A stretch of DNA of 23,055 nt from JAICLV01 sp036380925 (GCA_036380925.1 DASVDW010000051.1:1-23055), one strand, 5' to 3'. Shown: positions 7,953 through 15,774, counted from the first letter of the stretch. Program-made: numbers and translations. The notes: generated from the sequence alone by a model not told the origin.

Positions 7953-8680
7953 CGGCGGTCTTGGTGATAGACGACGAACCGTCGATCGCGCGCGCCCTGC
8001 GAATCAACCTGCGCGCCCGAGGTTACGACGTGCACATCGCGTACGACGGAACGAGCGGCTTGGCGGCGATGGCGCGCGAGCGGCCGGACGTCGTCATCGT
8101 CGACCTCGGGCTGCCAGACATGGACGGCGTCGACGTCATCAACGGAATCCGCGGCTGGTCCAGCGCGCCGATCATCGTCTTGACCGCGCGCGACCAGGAA
8201 CCCGAAAAGGTGCAGGCCCTCGACACGGGCGCCGACGACTATGTCACCAAGCCGTTTGGCATGGACGAGTTACTCGCCCGCATCAGGGCGGCTGAACGCC
8301 GCGCGCTCCCCCAACCCGACGAGCCTGTCGTGCAGTCGGCGCACTTCACCGTGGACCTCGCCGCCAAGCAAGTCCGACGGGTCGACGGCTCGGCGACCCG
8401 GCTGACACCGACCGAGTGGCACATCGTCGAGCTGTTGGCCCGGCATTCCGACCGGCTGGTCACCGCTCGACAGTTGCTACAGGAGATCTGGGGTCCGGCC
8501 TACAAGGCGGAAACCCATTACCTGCGCGTCTATCTGGCACAGCTGCGGCGCAAACTCGAACCGGACCCGTCGCGCCCGTGTTGTTTGATCACCGAGCCGG
8601 GTATGGGCTATCGGCTCGTCGCCGGCGCGGCCGCCAAAACCGTCACTCCGCCGGCATCCCCCGAGCACCACCGCGAATGA
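7949..8680 (+). CDS. kdpE: KdpE-type response regulator (OmpR/PhoB family)
   Basis: The 243-residue protein has a receiver domain (residues 1-118: acidic pocket D8-D9-E10, phosphoacceptor D52 in VIVDLGLPDMDG, T79, K101 in the TKPF motif). A winged-helix DNA-binding domain follows (~128-226), with LTPTEWHIVELLARH and THYLRVYLAQLRRKLEPDP, the latter characteristic of KdpE. ATG 7949 is chosen because it makes the ATGA overlap with kdpD; the frame extends further upstream but only as read-through inside kdpD. Its most likely local target is the kimA/kdpD intergenic region, as no kdpFABC genes occur in the window. The last 38 bp overlap the 3' end of the convergent EamA gene. Confidence 0.92.
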   Translation: MTAVLVIDDEPSIARALRINLRARGYDVHIAYDGTSGLAAMARERPDVVIVDLGLPDMDGVDVINGIRGWSSAPIIVLTARDQEPEKVQALDTGADDYVTKPFGMDELLARIRAAERRALPQPDEPVVQSAHFTVDLAAKQVRRVDGSATRLTPTEWHIVELLARHSDRLVTARQLLQEIWGPAYKAETHYLRVYLAQLRRKLEPDPSRPCCLITEPGMGYRLVAGAAAKTVTPPASPEHHRE

Positions 8681-9560
8681 CGATCGCCAAGCCGGCCAGC
8701 AACAGCAGCGCGGCTGGCACCTGCGAAGGATGCACCGACTGGTGCAAGAACACCGCCGCGATAAGCGTCGCGCCGGGAACCTCGAGCAGGATCGACAGAC
8801 TCACAACGACGGCGCTCGTCGTCCGCAGCACTTTGTTGAACACCGAGTGGCCGAGCAGCTGGGCGCCCACGACCAGCCCGCCGATCCGCAGCCAGTCGGC
8901 GCCGCTGTAACCGCCGAGACTTTGCCGACCGATCAAGCACACAACCAGCAGCACGACCGCGGTAGTGCTGTAGCAGACCGTTGTGTAGACGGTGGTGTCG
9001 ACGCTTCGGCGGACGGCGGCGCCCGCCGTCACGTAGCCGGCCCCGAGCGCCGCCCCGACCACCGCTAACAGGTCGCCGGTCAGCGCACGGGCCGAGAGGT
9101 GAACGTCGATGCCGGTGAGCAGTCCCGCTGAAAGCACCGCGAGCGCGATGCCCACCCACGCCGTCCGACTTATCGCGGCGCCGCGCGAGCGGGCCATCAG
9201 CGCGGCCCACGCGGGTTGAGTCGCGACGAGCGCGGTCGACGAGGCGACGGACGTGAAACGCAAGCTGGTGATCCAGGTCGCGAAGTGCGCGGCGAGCAAC
9301 ACGCCGGCGCCAATCATCAGCCGCCACTCGACATCGCTCAACGTCCGCAATCTCGCCGACCGGCGAGAGAAGGTCACCGGCAACAGCACCGCCACCGCCG
9401 CCGCGTTGCGCCAGAACGCGATTGCCAGAGCGGGTGCGGCGGTCGCCGCGATCAACGGCCCGGACGTCGAAACGGCGGTCACCGCGACCGCGATCAACAA
9501 CAGATCGGTCTGCGACGGCGCCGCCAACTCCGGTCTCACCGCGGTCGCCACGTCACTCAC
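8643..9560 (-). CDS. EamA/DMT-superfamily transporter
   Basis: The 305-residue protein has ten predicted membrane helices in two EamA repeats (about residues 18-150 and 162-297). Typical signals are STSGPLIAATAAPALAIAFWRNAAA in the first helices, HFATWITSLRFTSVASSTALVATQPAWAAL closing repeat 1, and HSVFNKVLRTTSAVVVSLSILLEVPGATL in repeat 2. DMT members of this type are usually metabolite or amino-acid exporters; the substrate cannot be inferred. GTG 9560 starts the frame; a nearby upstream ATG reaches a stop after three codons. The gene is divergent from the UbiB-family gene and runs convergently into kdpE with a 38-bp 3' overlap. Confidence 0.88.
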   Translation of the reverse strand: MSDVATAVRPELAAPSQTDLLLIAVAVTAVSTSGPLIAATAAPALAIAFWRNAAAVAVLLPVTFSRRSARLRTLSDVEWRLMIGAGVLLAAHFATWITSLRFTSVASSTALVATQPAWAALMARSRGAAISRTAWVGIALAVLSAGLLTGIDVHLSARALTGDLLAVVGAALGAGYVTAGAAVRRSVDTTVYTTVCYSTTAVVLLVVCLIGRQSLGGYSGADWLRIGGLVVGAQLLGHSVFNKVLRTTSAVVVSLSILLEVPGATLIAAVFLHQSVHPSQVPAALLLLAGLAIVIRGGARGMPAE

Positions 9561-9572
9561 CCGGCCATGATG

Positions 9573-9587
9573 TCAGCCGCAGGCTGA
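9573..9587. repeat. Perfect inverted repeat TCAGCC-GCA-GGCTGA
   Basis: A 6-bp perfect inverted repeat with a 3-nt centre, 13 bp upstream of the EamA GTG in the divergent eamA/ubiB intergenic region. It could be an operator or an mRNA hairpin in the EamA leader. A second inverted repeat (CAAGC-GATG-GCTTG, 9592-9605) lies next to it. No regulator is identifiable. Confidence 0.3.
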
Positions 9588-9635
9588 TCGCCAAGCGATG
9601 GCTTGATCATCCGTCGCTCCGGGTAATGGCCTGAC

Positions 9636-11288
9636 ATGCATCTATCCCTGCGGCCTCACCACGTCGGCCGCTACCGCGAAATCGCGACTCTGCTGGCGAA
9701 ACATGGCCGCGACGACCTCGCCCGCTCGGCTGGGCTGGCGGACGACTTGCCGCAGTCAGACGCTTCGTCGCCGAACCTCTCCGGCCGCCCTGAGACCTTG
9801 GCGGAGGATTTGGAGCGACTCGGCCCGACGTTCGTGAAGCTCGGCCAACTGCTGTCGTCGCGCTCCGACCTGCTGCGGCCGGAGTATGTCGAGGCGCTGG
9901 CTCGCCTGCAAGACGATTGCGAGCCGTTTCCGTTCGCCGATGTCGAGCAAATCGTGCAAGAGGAGCTCGGTGTTCGGATGTCGCGGTTGTTCTCGGCGTT
10001 CGAAGACAAGCCGATCGCGGCCGCTTCGCTTGGCCAGGTGCATCGCGCGCGACTGCGTGACGGGCGCGAGGTCGCCGTGAAGGTGCAGCGCCCGGGCGTC
10101 CGCCGGGAGCTGGCCGACGATCTCGAGGTGTTGGGCGAACTCACCGACTTCTTCGACGCGCACAGCGAAAGCGCCCGCCGATACGCGGCGCGTGAGGCGT
10201 TCGAGCAGTTCCGGCGAGCGCTCGTCGCGGAGCTCGACTACCGCCGCGAGGCGGCGAACCTCTCGAAGCTGGCGGAAATCCTGCGCGACGACGATCACAT
10301 CGTCGTGCCCTCGCCATACGACGACCTGACGACCGGCAAAGTGCTCACGATGGAGTACATAGAGGGCCGCAAAGTCACCGAGATGACGGCGCTCGCCCGG
10401 GTCGACGCCGACTACACGCCGCTAGCGGACCACCTATTCGCCTCGTATCTCAGGCAGATTCTCGACGCAGGCTTTTTCCACGCCGACCCGCATCCCGGCA
10501 ACCTGCTGATCACACCCGATCAGCGGCTCGCGATGCTGGATGTCGGCATGGTCGGACGGCTGTCGCCGGACACCCGCAAGGAGCTCGCGAAGCTCGTGGT
10601 CGCGGTGATGAACGGTCGAAGCGTCGAGGTCGTTCGGGTCGCGCGTCGACTGGGCACTCCCGGTGAAGACTTCGACCCGATGGCGCTGCAGCAAACGGTC
10701 GACGACTTGATGGCGCTGATGACGCAGGGTCCACTTGCGGTGGTGGACGTCGGCCGCGCGTTCATGGAGCTGTCGCGCCGCTCGGCGGCGGCGGGGCTGC
10801 GTCCCGCCCCCGAATTGGCCCTGCTGGGCAAGACCTTGCTCAACCTCGAGGATGTCGCGGCGCAACTGGACCCCGGCTTCGAGCCGCTGGACGCGATGCG
10901 CCGGCACATCCCCGAGCTGATGCGCCCGCAGGTCGACGGCTCCCCGGGCAACCTGCTGACGACTTTCATCGAGGCGAAAGAGTTTGCCGAGGAATTACCT
11001 GGGCGGGTCAACCGCGCGATGGACGCGCTCGGTAGCGGCCACTTCGAGCTGCGCGTGCAAGCGTTCGACGAGACGCAGTTCCTCAAAGGCCTTCACCGGT
11101 TGGCCAACGTCGCCGCCGCGGGCTTGATCTTGGCCGCGTTGATCGTCGGCTCCGCGCTGCTCGCCACGCGCGGCGGGGTGACCGAGTCGATCGGCGTCGC
11201 GGTGTTCGCGGTGGCCGCGATATCCAGCCTTGTCGTCCTCGGCTGGATGGCGCTGGCCAGCCGCAAGGTGCGCGCCCGCCGACATTGA
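9636..11288 (+). CDS. AarF/UbiB (ABC1/ADCK) family atypical kinase-like protein
   Basis: The 550-residue protein has all the hallmark UbiB-family motifs. These are the KxGQ helix PTFVKLGQ (K68, Q71), the alanine-rich loop AAASLGQVHRA (from 128), VAVKVQRP (K149), ELDYRREAAN (E205), the catalytic HADPHPGN (282-289, D284) and LDVGMVG (D302), where family members often have DFG. Two C-terminal membrane helices (~residues 487-540) anchor it. UbiB/COQ8 proteins are ATPases that support isoprenoid-quinone or other lipid metabolism; in actinobacteria, which make menaquinone, the client is unknown. ATG 9636 is taken as the start; the upstream RBS is weak. The gene stands between a divergent promoter region and the SOS-box promoter of the next gene, so it is probably monocistronic. 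Confidence 0.92.
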   Translation: MHLSLRPHHVGRYREIATLLAKHGRDDLARSAGLADDLPQSDASSPNLSGRPETLAEDLERLGPTFVKLGQLLSSRSDLLRPEYVEALARLQDDCEPFPFADVEQIVQEELGVRMSRLFSAFEDKPIAAASLGQVHRARLRDGREVAVKVQRPGVRRELADDLEVLGELTDFFDAHSESARRYAAREAFEQFRRALVAELDYRREAANLSKLAEILRDDDHIVVPSPYDDLTTGKVLTMEYIEGRKVTEMTALARVDADYTPLADHLFASYLRQILDAGFFHADPHPGNLLITPDQRLAMLDVGMVGRLSPDTRKELAKLVVAVMNGRSVEVVRVARRLGTPGEDFDPMALQQTVDDLMALMTQGPLAVVDVGRAFMELSRRSAAAGLRPAPELALLGKTLLNLEDVAAQLDPGFEPLDAMRRHIPELMRPQVDGSPGNLLTTFIEAKEFAEELPGRVNRAMDALGSGHFELRVQAFDETQFLKGLHRLANVAAAGLILAALIVGSALLATRGGVTESIGVAVFAVAAISSLVVLGWMALASRKVRARRH

Positions 11289-11301
11289 CCACCGTCGAAA
11301 C

Positions 11302-11330
11302 TCGACCCTGGTTCGAACGTATGTTCTAAT
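11302..11330 (+). promoter_or_regulatory. Promoter of the radical SAM gene, predicted leaderless
   Basis: A -35-like TCGACC (11302-11307) is followed by a 17-bp spacer and a -10-like TCTAAT (11325-11330). Transcription would begin about 7 nt later, at or beside the ATG at 11338, so the mRNA would be leaderless, which is common in actinobacteria and fits the lack of an RBS. The LexA box covers the 3' half of the spacer and the first bases of the -10, the right place for repression. Confidence 0.55.
11315..11326. promoter_or_regulatory. LexA-binding site (SOS box)
   Basis: GAAC-GTAT-GTTC is a perfect match to the core of the Gram-positive/actinobacterial SOS box GAAC-N4-GTTC, flanked by TTC on the left and TAA on the right with an AT-rich centre. 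It lies 12 bp before the ATG of the radical SAM gene. LexA bound here would block RNA polymerase until DNA damage triggers LexA cleavage. Confidence 0.82.
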
Positions 11331-11337
11331 GACACCC

Positions 11338-12387
11338 ATGCGGTGGGACAGCATGCGCGTGCCGCTCGAAGGCGAGAGCACGGCGCCGGACGACGCGTTG
11401 TTCGCCAGGCCCGCCGTCGTCCGCACCTTCGACTCGCCGCAGTTCGCCGGGATGACGTTCTACGAGGTGCACGCGAAGTCGATCCTGAACCGGGTGCCCG
11501 CGGTCTCGAGGGTGCCGTTCGAGTGGACGATCAACCCCTACCGCGGATGTTCACACGCCTGCCGGTATTGCTTCGCCCGCAACACCCACACCTATCTCGA
11601 TCTCGGCGCCGGCCTCGACTTCGACACCAAGGTCGTCGTCAAGATCAACGCCCCCGACCTGCTGCGGCGCGAGCTCGCTCGCGGCTCGTGGCGTGGCCAG
11701 CCGGTGGCCATGGGCACGAACGTCGATTGCTACCAGCGCGCGGAGGGCCGCTACCGGTTGATGCCTGGGATCATCCGCGCGCTCACCGAGCACGCCAACC
11801 CATTCTCGATCCTGACCAAGGGTTCGCTGATTCTGCGCGACCTCGAGTTGCTGACCGCAGCGTCGAGGGTCACCGACGCGTCGACCGCGGTCTCAGTCGG
11901 CTTCGTGGATCAAACGCTGTGGCGCGAGGTCGAGCCCGGCACGCCGAATCCGTTGAAACGCCTTGAGGTCTGCCGCACCCTCAACGACGCCGGGGTGCGG
12001 TGCGGCGTGCTGATGGCGCCGATCCTCCCTGGCTTGACCGACTCCCCTGACCAACTCGCCGCAACGGTGACCGCCATCGCCGCCGCGGGCGCCGTCCACG
12101 TCACGCCGATCGTCCTCCACCTGCGGCCGGGCGCGCGCGACTGGTTCATGGGCTGGCTGTCGGCCGCGCATCCCGACCTGGTGTCGAAGTACCGGCTGCT
12201 GTACGGCAGGTCGGCGTACGCGCCGAAGAGCTACCAGGACGACGTGTGCGCGCAGGTCCGGAAGCTTGCGAAGGCCGCGGGCATCGGCAAACCGACGTCG
12301 AACGACCGCACCCCCGCCGAGCGCGGCCACCGCCAGCAAACCGCTCGACCAGCCGCGCTGTCAGAACAACTCAGCCTGCTCGCCTAG
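11338..12387 (+). CDS. Rv2578c-family radical SAM protein, SOS-regulated
   Basis: The 349-residue protein matches mycobacterial Rv2578c along its length. It shares MRW at the N-terminus, PQF-G-TF-EV--KS-LN, YRGCSHACRYCFAR carrying the CX3CX2C iron-sulfur ligands (C71, C75, C78), DFDTKVVVK, a MGTN-D-YQRAEGRY-LMPGI segment and a WFM-WL-AAHP-LVS-YR-LY segment near the end. It belongs to the spore-photoproduct-lyase-like group (COG1533) of [4Fe-4S]/SAM enzymes; the substrate is unknown. ATG 11338 gives the MRW start and the leaderless prediction; an in-frame ATG at 11329 is the alternative. The C-terminus ends ...EQLSLLA, and QLSLL (344-348) fits the beta-clamp-binding consensus. It is followed after 32 bp by a PNKP-like phosphatase gene. 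A role in DNA repair is inference from the SOS box, clamp motif and neighbour. Confidence 0.92.
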   Translation: MRWDSMRVPLEGESTAPDDALFARPAVVRTFDSPQFAGMTFYEVHAKSILNRVPAVSRVPFEWTINPYRGCSHACRYCFARNTHTYLDLGAGLDFDTKVVVKINAPDLLRRELARGSWRGQPVAMGTNVDCYQRAEGRYRLMPGIIRALTEHANPFSILTKGSLILRDLELLTAASRVTDASTAVSVGFVDQTLWREVEPGTPNPLKRLEVCRTLNDAGVRCGVLMAPILPGLTDSPDQLAATVTAIAAAGAVHVTPIVLHLRPGARDWFMGWLSAAHPDLVSKYRLLYGRSAYAPKSYQDDVCAQVRKLAKAAGIGKPTSNDRTPAERGHRQQTARPAALSEQLSLLA

Positions 12388-12409
12388 GCTCGGAGCACCA
12401 CGCCGCATG

Positions 12410-12415
12410 AGGGAG
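12410..12415 (+). promoter_or_regulatory. Ribosome binding site of the PNKP-like phosphatase gene
   Basis: AGGGAG lies 4 nt before ATG 12420. It is a clear RBS, in contrast to the leaderless radical SAM gene upstream, and suggests translation from within a shared transcript. Confidence 0.6.
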
Positions 12416-12419
12416 TGCG

Positions 12420-12914
12420 ATGACGAGCGATGACGACGCGCGGGCGTGTGTCGTGCTCGACATCGACGGCGTGCTCGCGGACGTGCGCCATCGGCTACGT
12501 CACGTCGCGAAGAAACCCAAAGACTGGGACGCTTTCTTCGCGGCGGCCCCGGAGGACCCATTGCTCGACGCCGGCGCCGGTTTCGCCCGCGAAGCGGCGT
12601 CGTCCCACGACATCGTGTACCTCACCGGCCGCCCCGAGCGCACCCGTGACGACACCCTGGCCTGGCTGCGAAGAAACTGCCTGCCGGCCGGCCGGCTCGT
12701 CATGCGACGCGACGGCGACCGCCGTCCGGCCGTGCTGACCAAGATGGAAGCGATCCGCCGTCTCAGCACGCAGCAACGCGTCGACTTGGTGCTCGACGAT
12801 GATCCCGCCGTCGTCGACGCGATAAGCGACGCCGGGTTCGCCGTCCGCCTCGCCGACTGGATGCCGCGCGACGACACGCTGACCGACGCGCAGGAGCGCG
12901 AAGGAAGGACCTAA
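12420..12914 (+). CDS. HAD phosphatase resembling the T4 Pnkp 3'-phosphatase domain
   Basis: The 164-residue protein is one compact HAD domain. Motif I is LDIDGVLAD (nucleophile D14, acid D16), motif II is YLTGRPERTRDDTLAWL, followed by RLVMRRDGDRRP and a Lys in LTKMEAIRRL, and motif III is LVLDDDPAVVDA. The sequence between motifs II and III resembles the phosphatase half of T4 polynucleotide kinase-phosphatase (SGRE...T--W, VMQ-R--GD-R-D---K). Enzymes of that type remove 3'-phosphates from DNA or RNA ends so that polymerase and ligase can act. The kinase half is absent. The gene follows the SOS-controlled radical SAM gene by 32 bp and is probably co-transcribed. Its TAA overlaps the TAG of the convergent gcvP in a shared CTAA. 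Polynucleotide specificity is inferred. Confidence 0.78.
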   Translation: MTSDDDARACVVLDIDGVLADVRHRLRHVAKKPKDWDAFFAAAPEDPLLDAGAGFAREAASSHDIVYLTGRPERTRDDTLAWLRRNCLPAGRLVMRRDGDRRPAVLTKMEAIRRLSTQQRVDLVLDDDPAVVDAISDAGFAVRLADWMPRDDTLTDAQEREGRT

Positions 12915-15766
12915 GACTCGAAGGCCGACGGTGGCGGGCAGTTGCACATCAGGTTGCGATCGCCATAGGCGCCGTCGATCCGGCCAACCGGTGAGAAGTA
13001 CTTGCCCTCTCGCAACGACGCCACCGGATAGGCCGCCACTTCACGCGAATACGGATGCGTCCATTCGCCGATCAGCGACTCCGCGGTGTGCGGCGCGTTG
13101 CGCAGCGGGTTGTCATCGTGATCCCACTCCCCCGCGGCGACCTTCGCGATCTCACCTCGGATGGCGACCATCGCGTCGACGAAGCGGTCGAGCTCCTCGA
13201 CGTCCTCCGACTCGGTCGGCTCGATCATCAACGTTCCGGCGACCGGGAACGACATTGTCGGCGCGTGAAAGCCGTAGTCGATAAGGCGCTTCGCCACATC
13301 GTCGACCGTGACGCCGCTCTCCTTGGTGATCTGGCGAAGGTCGATGATGCACTCGTGCGCGACGAGTCCGCCGCGGCCGGTGTACAAGACCGGATAGGAC
13401 GACGAGAGTCGGCGGGCGAGGTAATTCGCCGACAGAATCGCAGATTCGGTGGCCCGGCGGAGTCCGTCGAGGCCCATCAGCGCGATGTACGCCCACGAAA
13501 TCGGCAGCACGCCCGCCGAGCCGAACGGCGCTCCTGACACCGGGCCGGGGCCGCTCGCCGGGCCGGCCTCGGGGAGCAGCGGGTGGTTCGGCAGGTAGGG
13601 CGCGAGGTGCGCGCGCGCCGCGACCGGCCCAACGCCTGGGCCGCCGCCGCCATGCGGGATGCAAAAAGTCTTGTGCAGGTTGAGATGCGAGACGTCGGCC
13701 CCGAACTGGCCGGGGCGAGCCAGCCCGACCAGCGCGTTCAAGTTGGCGCCGTCGACATACACCTGCCCACCCGCCGCATGCACCAGCGAGCAGATCCGCG
13801 TGATGGTCGGCTCGAAGACGCCGTGCGTCGACGGATAGGTCACCATGATGGCCGCCACTTTCCCGGCGTGCGCGAAAAGTTTGGCTTCGAGATCGGCGAG
13901 GTCGACGTTGCCGTCGGAGTCACAAGCCACCACCACGACGCGCATTCCGGCCATCGCCGCGCTCGCCGCGTTGGTGCCGTGCGCCGACGCCGGGATCAAG
14001 CAGACGTCTCGATCGGCGTCACCGCGCGCCGCGTGGTAGTGCCGAATCGCCAGCAGACCGGCCAGCTCGCCTTGCGACCCAGCGTTCGGCTGCACCGAGA
14101 CCGCGTCGTATCCGGTGACATCGGCGAGCCATGCCTCGAGTTCGCGAATCAGCCGCAGATACCCGGCCGCCTGGTCGAGCGGCGCGAACGGGTGGATGTT
14201 CGCGAACTCGGGCCAGCTGATCGCCTCCATCTCCGTGGTGGCGTTGAGCTTCATCGTGCAGGAGCCGAGCGGAATCATCGAGCGGTCGAGCGCGACGTCC
14301 TTGTCGGACAGCCGCCGCAGATAACGCAGCATCGCGGTCTCCGACCGATGCCGATGGAACACCGGGTGGGTCAAGAACGCGGACCTGCGGGCGAGCGGAA
14401 ACGCGTCGTCGAGCAGCGGCCCGCGCGACCCCGCGTCGTCCGGCAAAGTCGCTCCGAACGCCGAGCAAACGGCGCGCAGTTCGGTCATGCCCGTGGTCTC
14501 GTCGCAGGCGACGGCGACCGTGTCGTCGTCGACCAGCCGCAGGTTGACACCGCCGTCCAACGCGGCCGCGACCACCGACCGCGCGCGGCCGGGCACTCGC
14601 GCGGTGATGGTGTCGAAGAACGGCGCGTCAGCGACATCGACGCCGCCTGCGCGCAACGCGTCGGCAAGCGCGGCCGCCCGCGAGTGCACCCGGCGGGCGA
14701 TCGCGCGAAGACCGTCCGGACCGTGATAGACCGCGTACATTCCCGCGACCACGGCCAGGAGCACCTGCGCGGTGCAGATGTTGCTGGTCGCCTTCTCGCG
14801 GCGGATGTGCTGCTCGCGGGTTTGCAGCGCAAGCCGGTAAGCGGGCCTACCCGCGGAGTCGACCGAGACCCCGACCAGCCGGCCAGGCAGCGAGCGGGTA
14901 AGCGACTCGCGCACCGACATGAAGCCCGCATGCGGTCCGCCGAACCACATCGGCACACCGAACCGCTGGCTCGAGCCGACCGCGACGTCGGCGCCCCACT
15001 CGCCGGGCGGACGCAGCAAGGTCAGCGCGAGCAGGTCGGTGGCCGCCACGACCAGCCCACCCGCCTCGTGCGCCTGCCCGACCAGAGCCGAGTAATCGAC
15101 GACGTCGCCGCCGGCCGCCGGGTATTGCACCAAGACACCGAAGCACTCACCGGGCAGGCCCGCCGACAGATCCGCCAGCTCGACGCTGACCCCGATGGCG
15201 GCCGCGCGGGTGCGCACGACCGCGACCGTCTGCGGCAGGACGCCGCGATCGATGTAGAACCGTTGACTTGTCGACTTAGAGCTACGCCGACACAACGACA
15301 TCGCCTCGGCCGCGGCGGTCGGCTCGTCCAACAGCGACGCGCCCGCGACCGGCAGCCCGCTCAGATCGGCGATCACGGTTTGGAAGTTCAGCAACGCCTC
15401 GAGCCGGCCCTGAGAGATCTCCGGCTGGTACGGCGTGTAGGCGGTGTACCACGCGGGGCTCTCCAGCACGTTGCGCTTGATGACGGGCGGGGTCAGCGTG
15501 CCGTGATAACCCAGGCCGATCATCGAGGTCACGACCCGGTTCTGCGTCGCCAGCTCGCGCAGCCGCGCGATCACCTGCTCCTCGCCGACCGCGGCCGGCA
15601 GCGCCGAGCGCCCTCCGATCTCTTCTCGGATCGCGTCGGGCACCGCGTCGGCGACGAGCTCGTCGAGCGAGCCGTAGCCGACGACGGCGAGCATCTTCGC
15701 CTGCTCGTCGTGGTCAGGGCCAATGTGTCGGCTGGCGAATCCGTGCCGATCGGCGAAACCGCTCAT
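12911..15766 (-). CDS. gcvP: Glycine dehydrogenase (decarboxylating), glycine cleavage P-protein
   Basis: The 951-residue single-chain P-protein decarboxylates glycine with PLP and passes the aminomethyl group to lipoyl-GcvH. The N-half shows the family start FASRHIGPDHDEQAKMLAVVG and MIGLGYHGTLTPPVI. The C-half has the PLP lysine K699 in HLNLHKTFCIPHGGGGPG, preceded by the YVDGANLNALVG loop, and the GEWTHPYSREVAAYP end. ATG 15766 is chosen over the longer frame (ATG 15829). GGAAGG sits 8 nt upstream of 15766, FADRHGFASRHIGP is the normal N-terminus, and the longer reading starts inside the riboswitch. The 951 residues equal the usual ~950. Expression is expected to be switched on by glycine through the tandem aptamer upstream. 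gcvT is not in the window; gcvH lies about 3.3 kb upstream on the same strand. Confidence 0.97.
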   Translation of the reverse strand: MSGFADRHGFASRHIGPDHDEQAKMLAVVGYGSLDELVADAVPDAIREEIGGRSALPAAVGEEQVIARLRELATQNRVVTSMIGLGYHGTLTPPVIKRNVLESPAWYTAYTPYQPEISQGRLEALLNFQTVIADLSGLPVAGASLLDEPTAAAEAMSLCRRSSKSTSQRFYIDRGVLPQTVAVVRTRAAAIGVSVELADLSAGLPGECFGVLVQYPAAGGDVVDYSALVGQAHEAGGLVVAATDLLALTLLRPPGEWGADVAVGSSQRFGVPMWFGGPHAGFMSVRESLTRSLPGRLVGVSVDSAGRPAYRLALQTREQHIRREKATSNICTAQVLLAVVAGMYAVYHGPDGLRAIARRVHSRAAALADALRAGGVDVADAPFFDTITARVPGRARSVVAAALDGGVNLRLVDDDTVAVACDETTGMTELRAVCSAFGATLPDDAGSRGPLLDDAFPLARRSAFLTHPVFHRHRSETAMLRYLRRLSDKDVALDRSMIPLGSCTMKLNATTEMEAISWPEFANIHPFAPLDQAAGYLRLIRELEAWLADVTGYDAVSVQPNAGSQGELAGLLAIRHYHAARGDADRDVCLIPASAHGTNAASAAMAGMRVVVVACDSDGNVDLADLEAKLFAHAGKVAAIMVTYPSTHGVFEPTITRICSLVHAAGGQVYVDGANLNALVGLARPGQFGADVSHLNLHKTFCIPHGGGGPGVGPVAARAHLAPYLPNHPLLPEAGPASGPGPVSGAPFGSAGVLPISWAYIALMGLDGLRRATESAILSANYLARRLSSSYPVLYTGRGGLVAHECIIDLRQITKESGVTVDDVAKRLIDYGFHAPTMSFPVAGTLMIEPTESEDVEELDRFVDAMVAIRGEIAKVAAGEWDHDDNPLRNAPHTAESLIGEWTHPYSREVAAYPVASLREGKYFSPVGRIDGAYGDRNLMCNCPPPSAFES

Positions 15767-15774
15767 GTCTAAGG

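Noticed and set aside
13583..15772. 729-codon open frame antisense to gcvP
   Set aside because: Arg/His/Asp-rich composition without domains; a mirror of high-GC third positions in gcvP, which is unambiguous.
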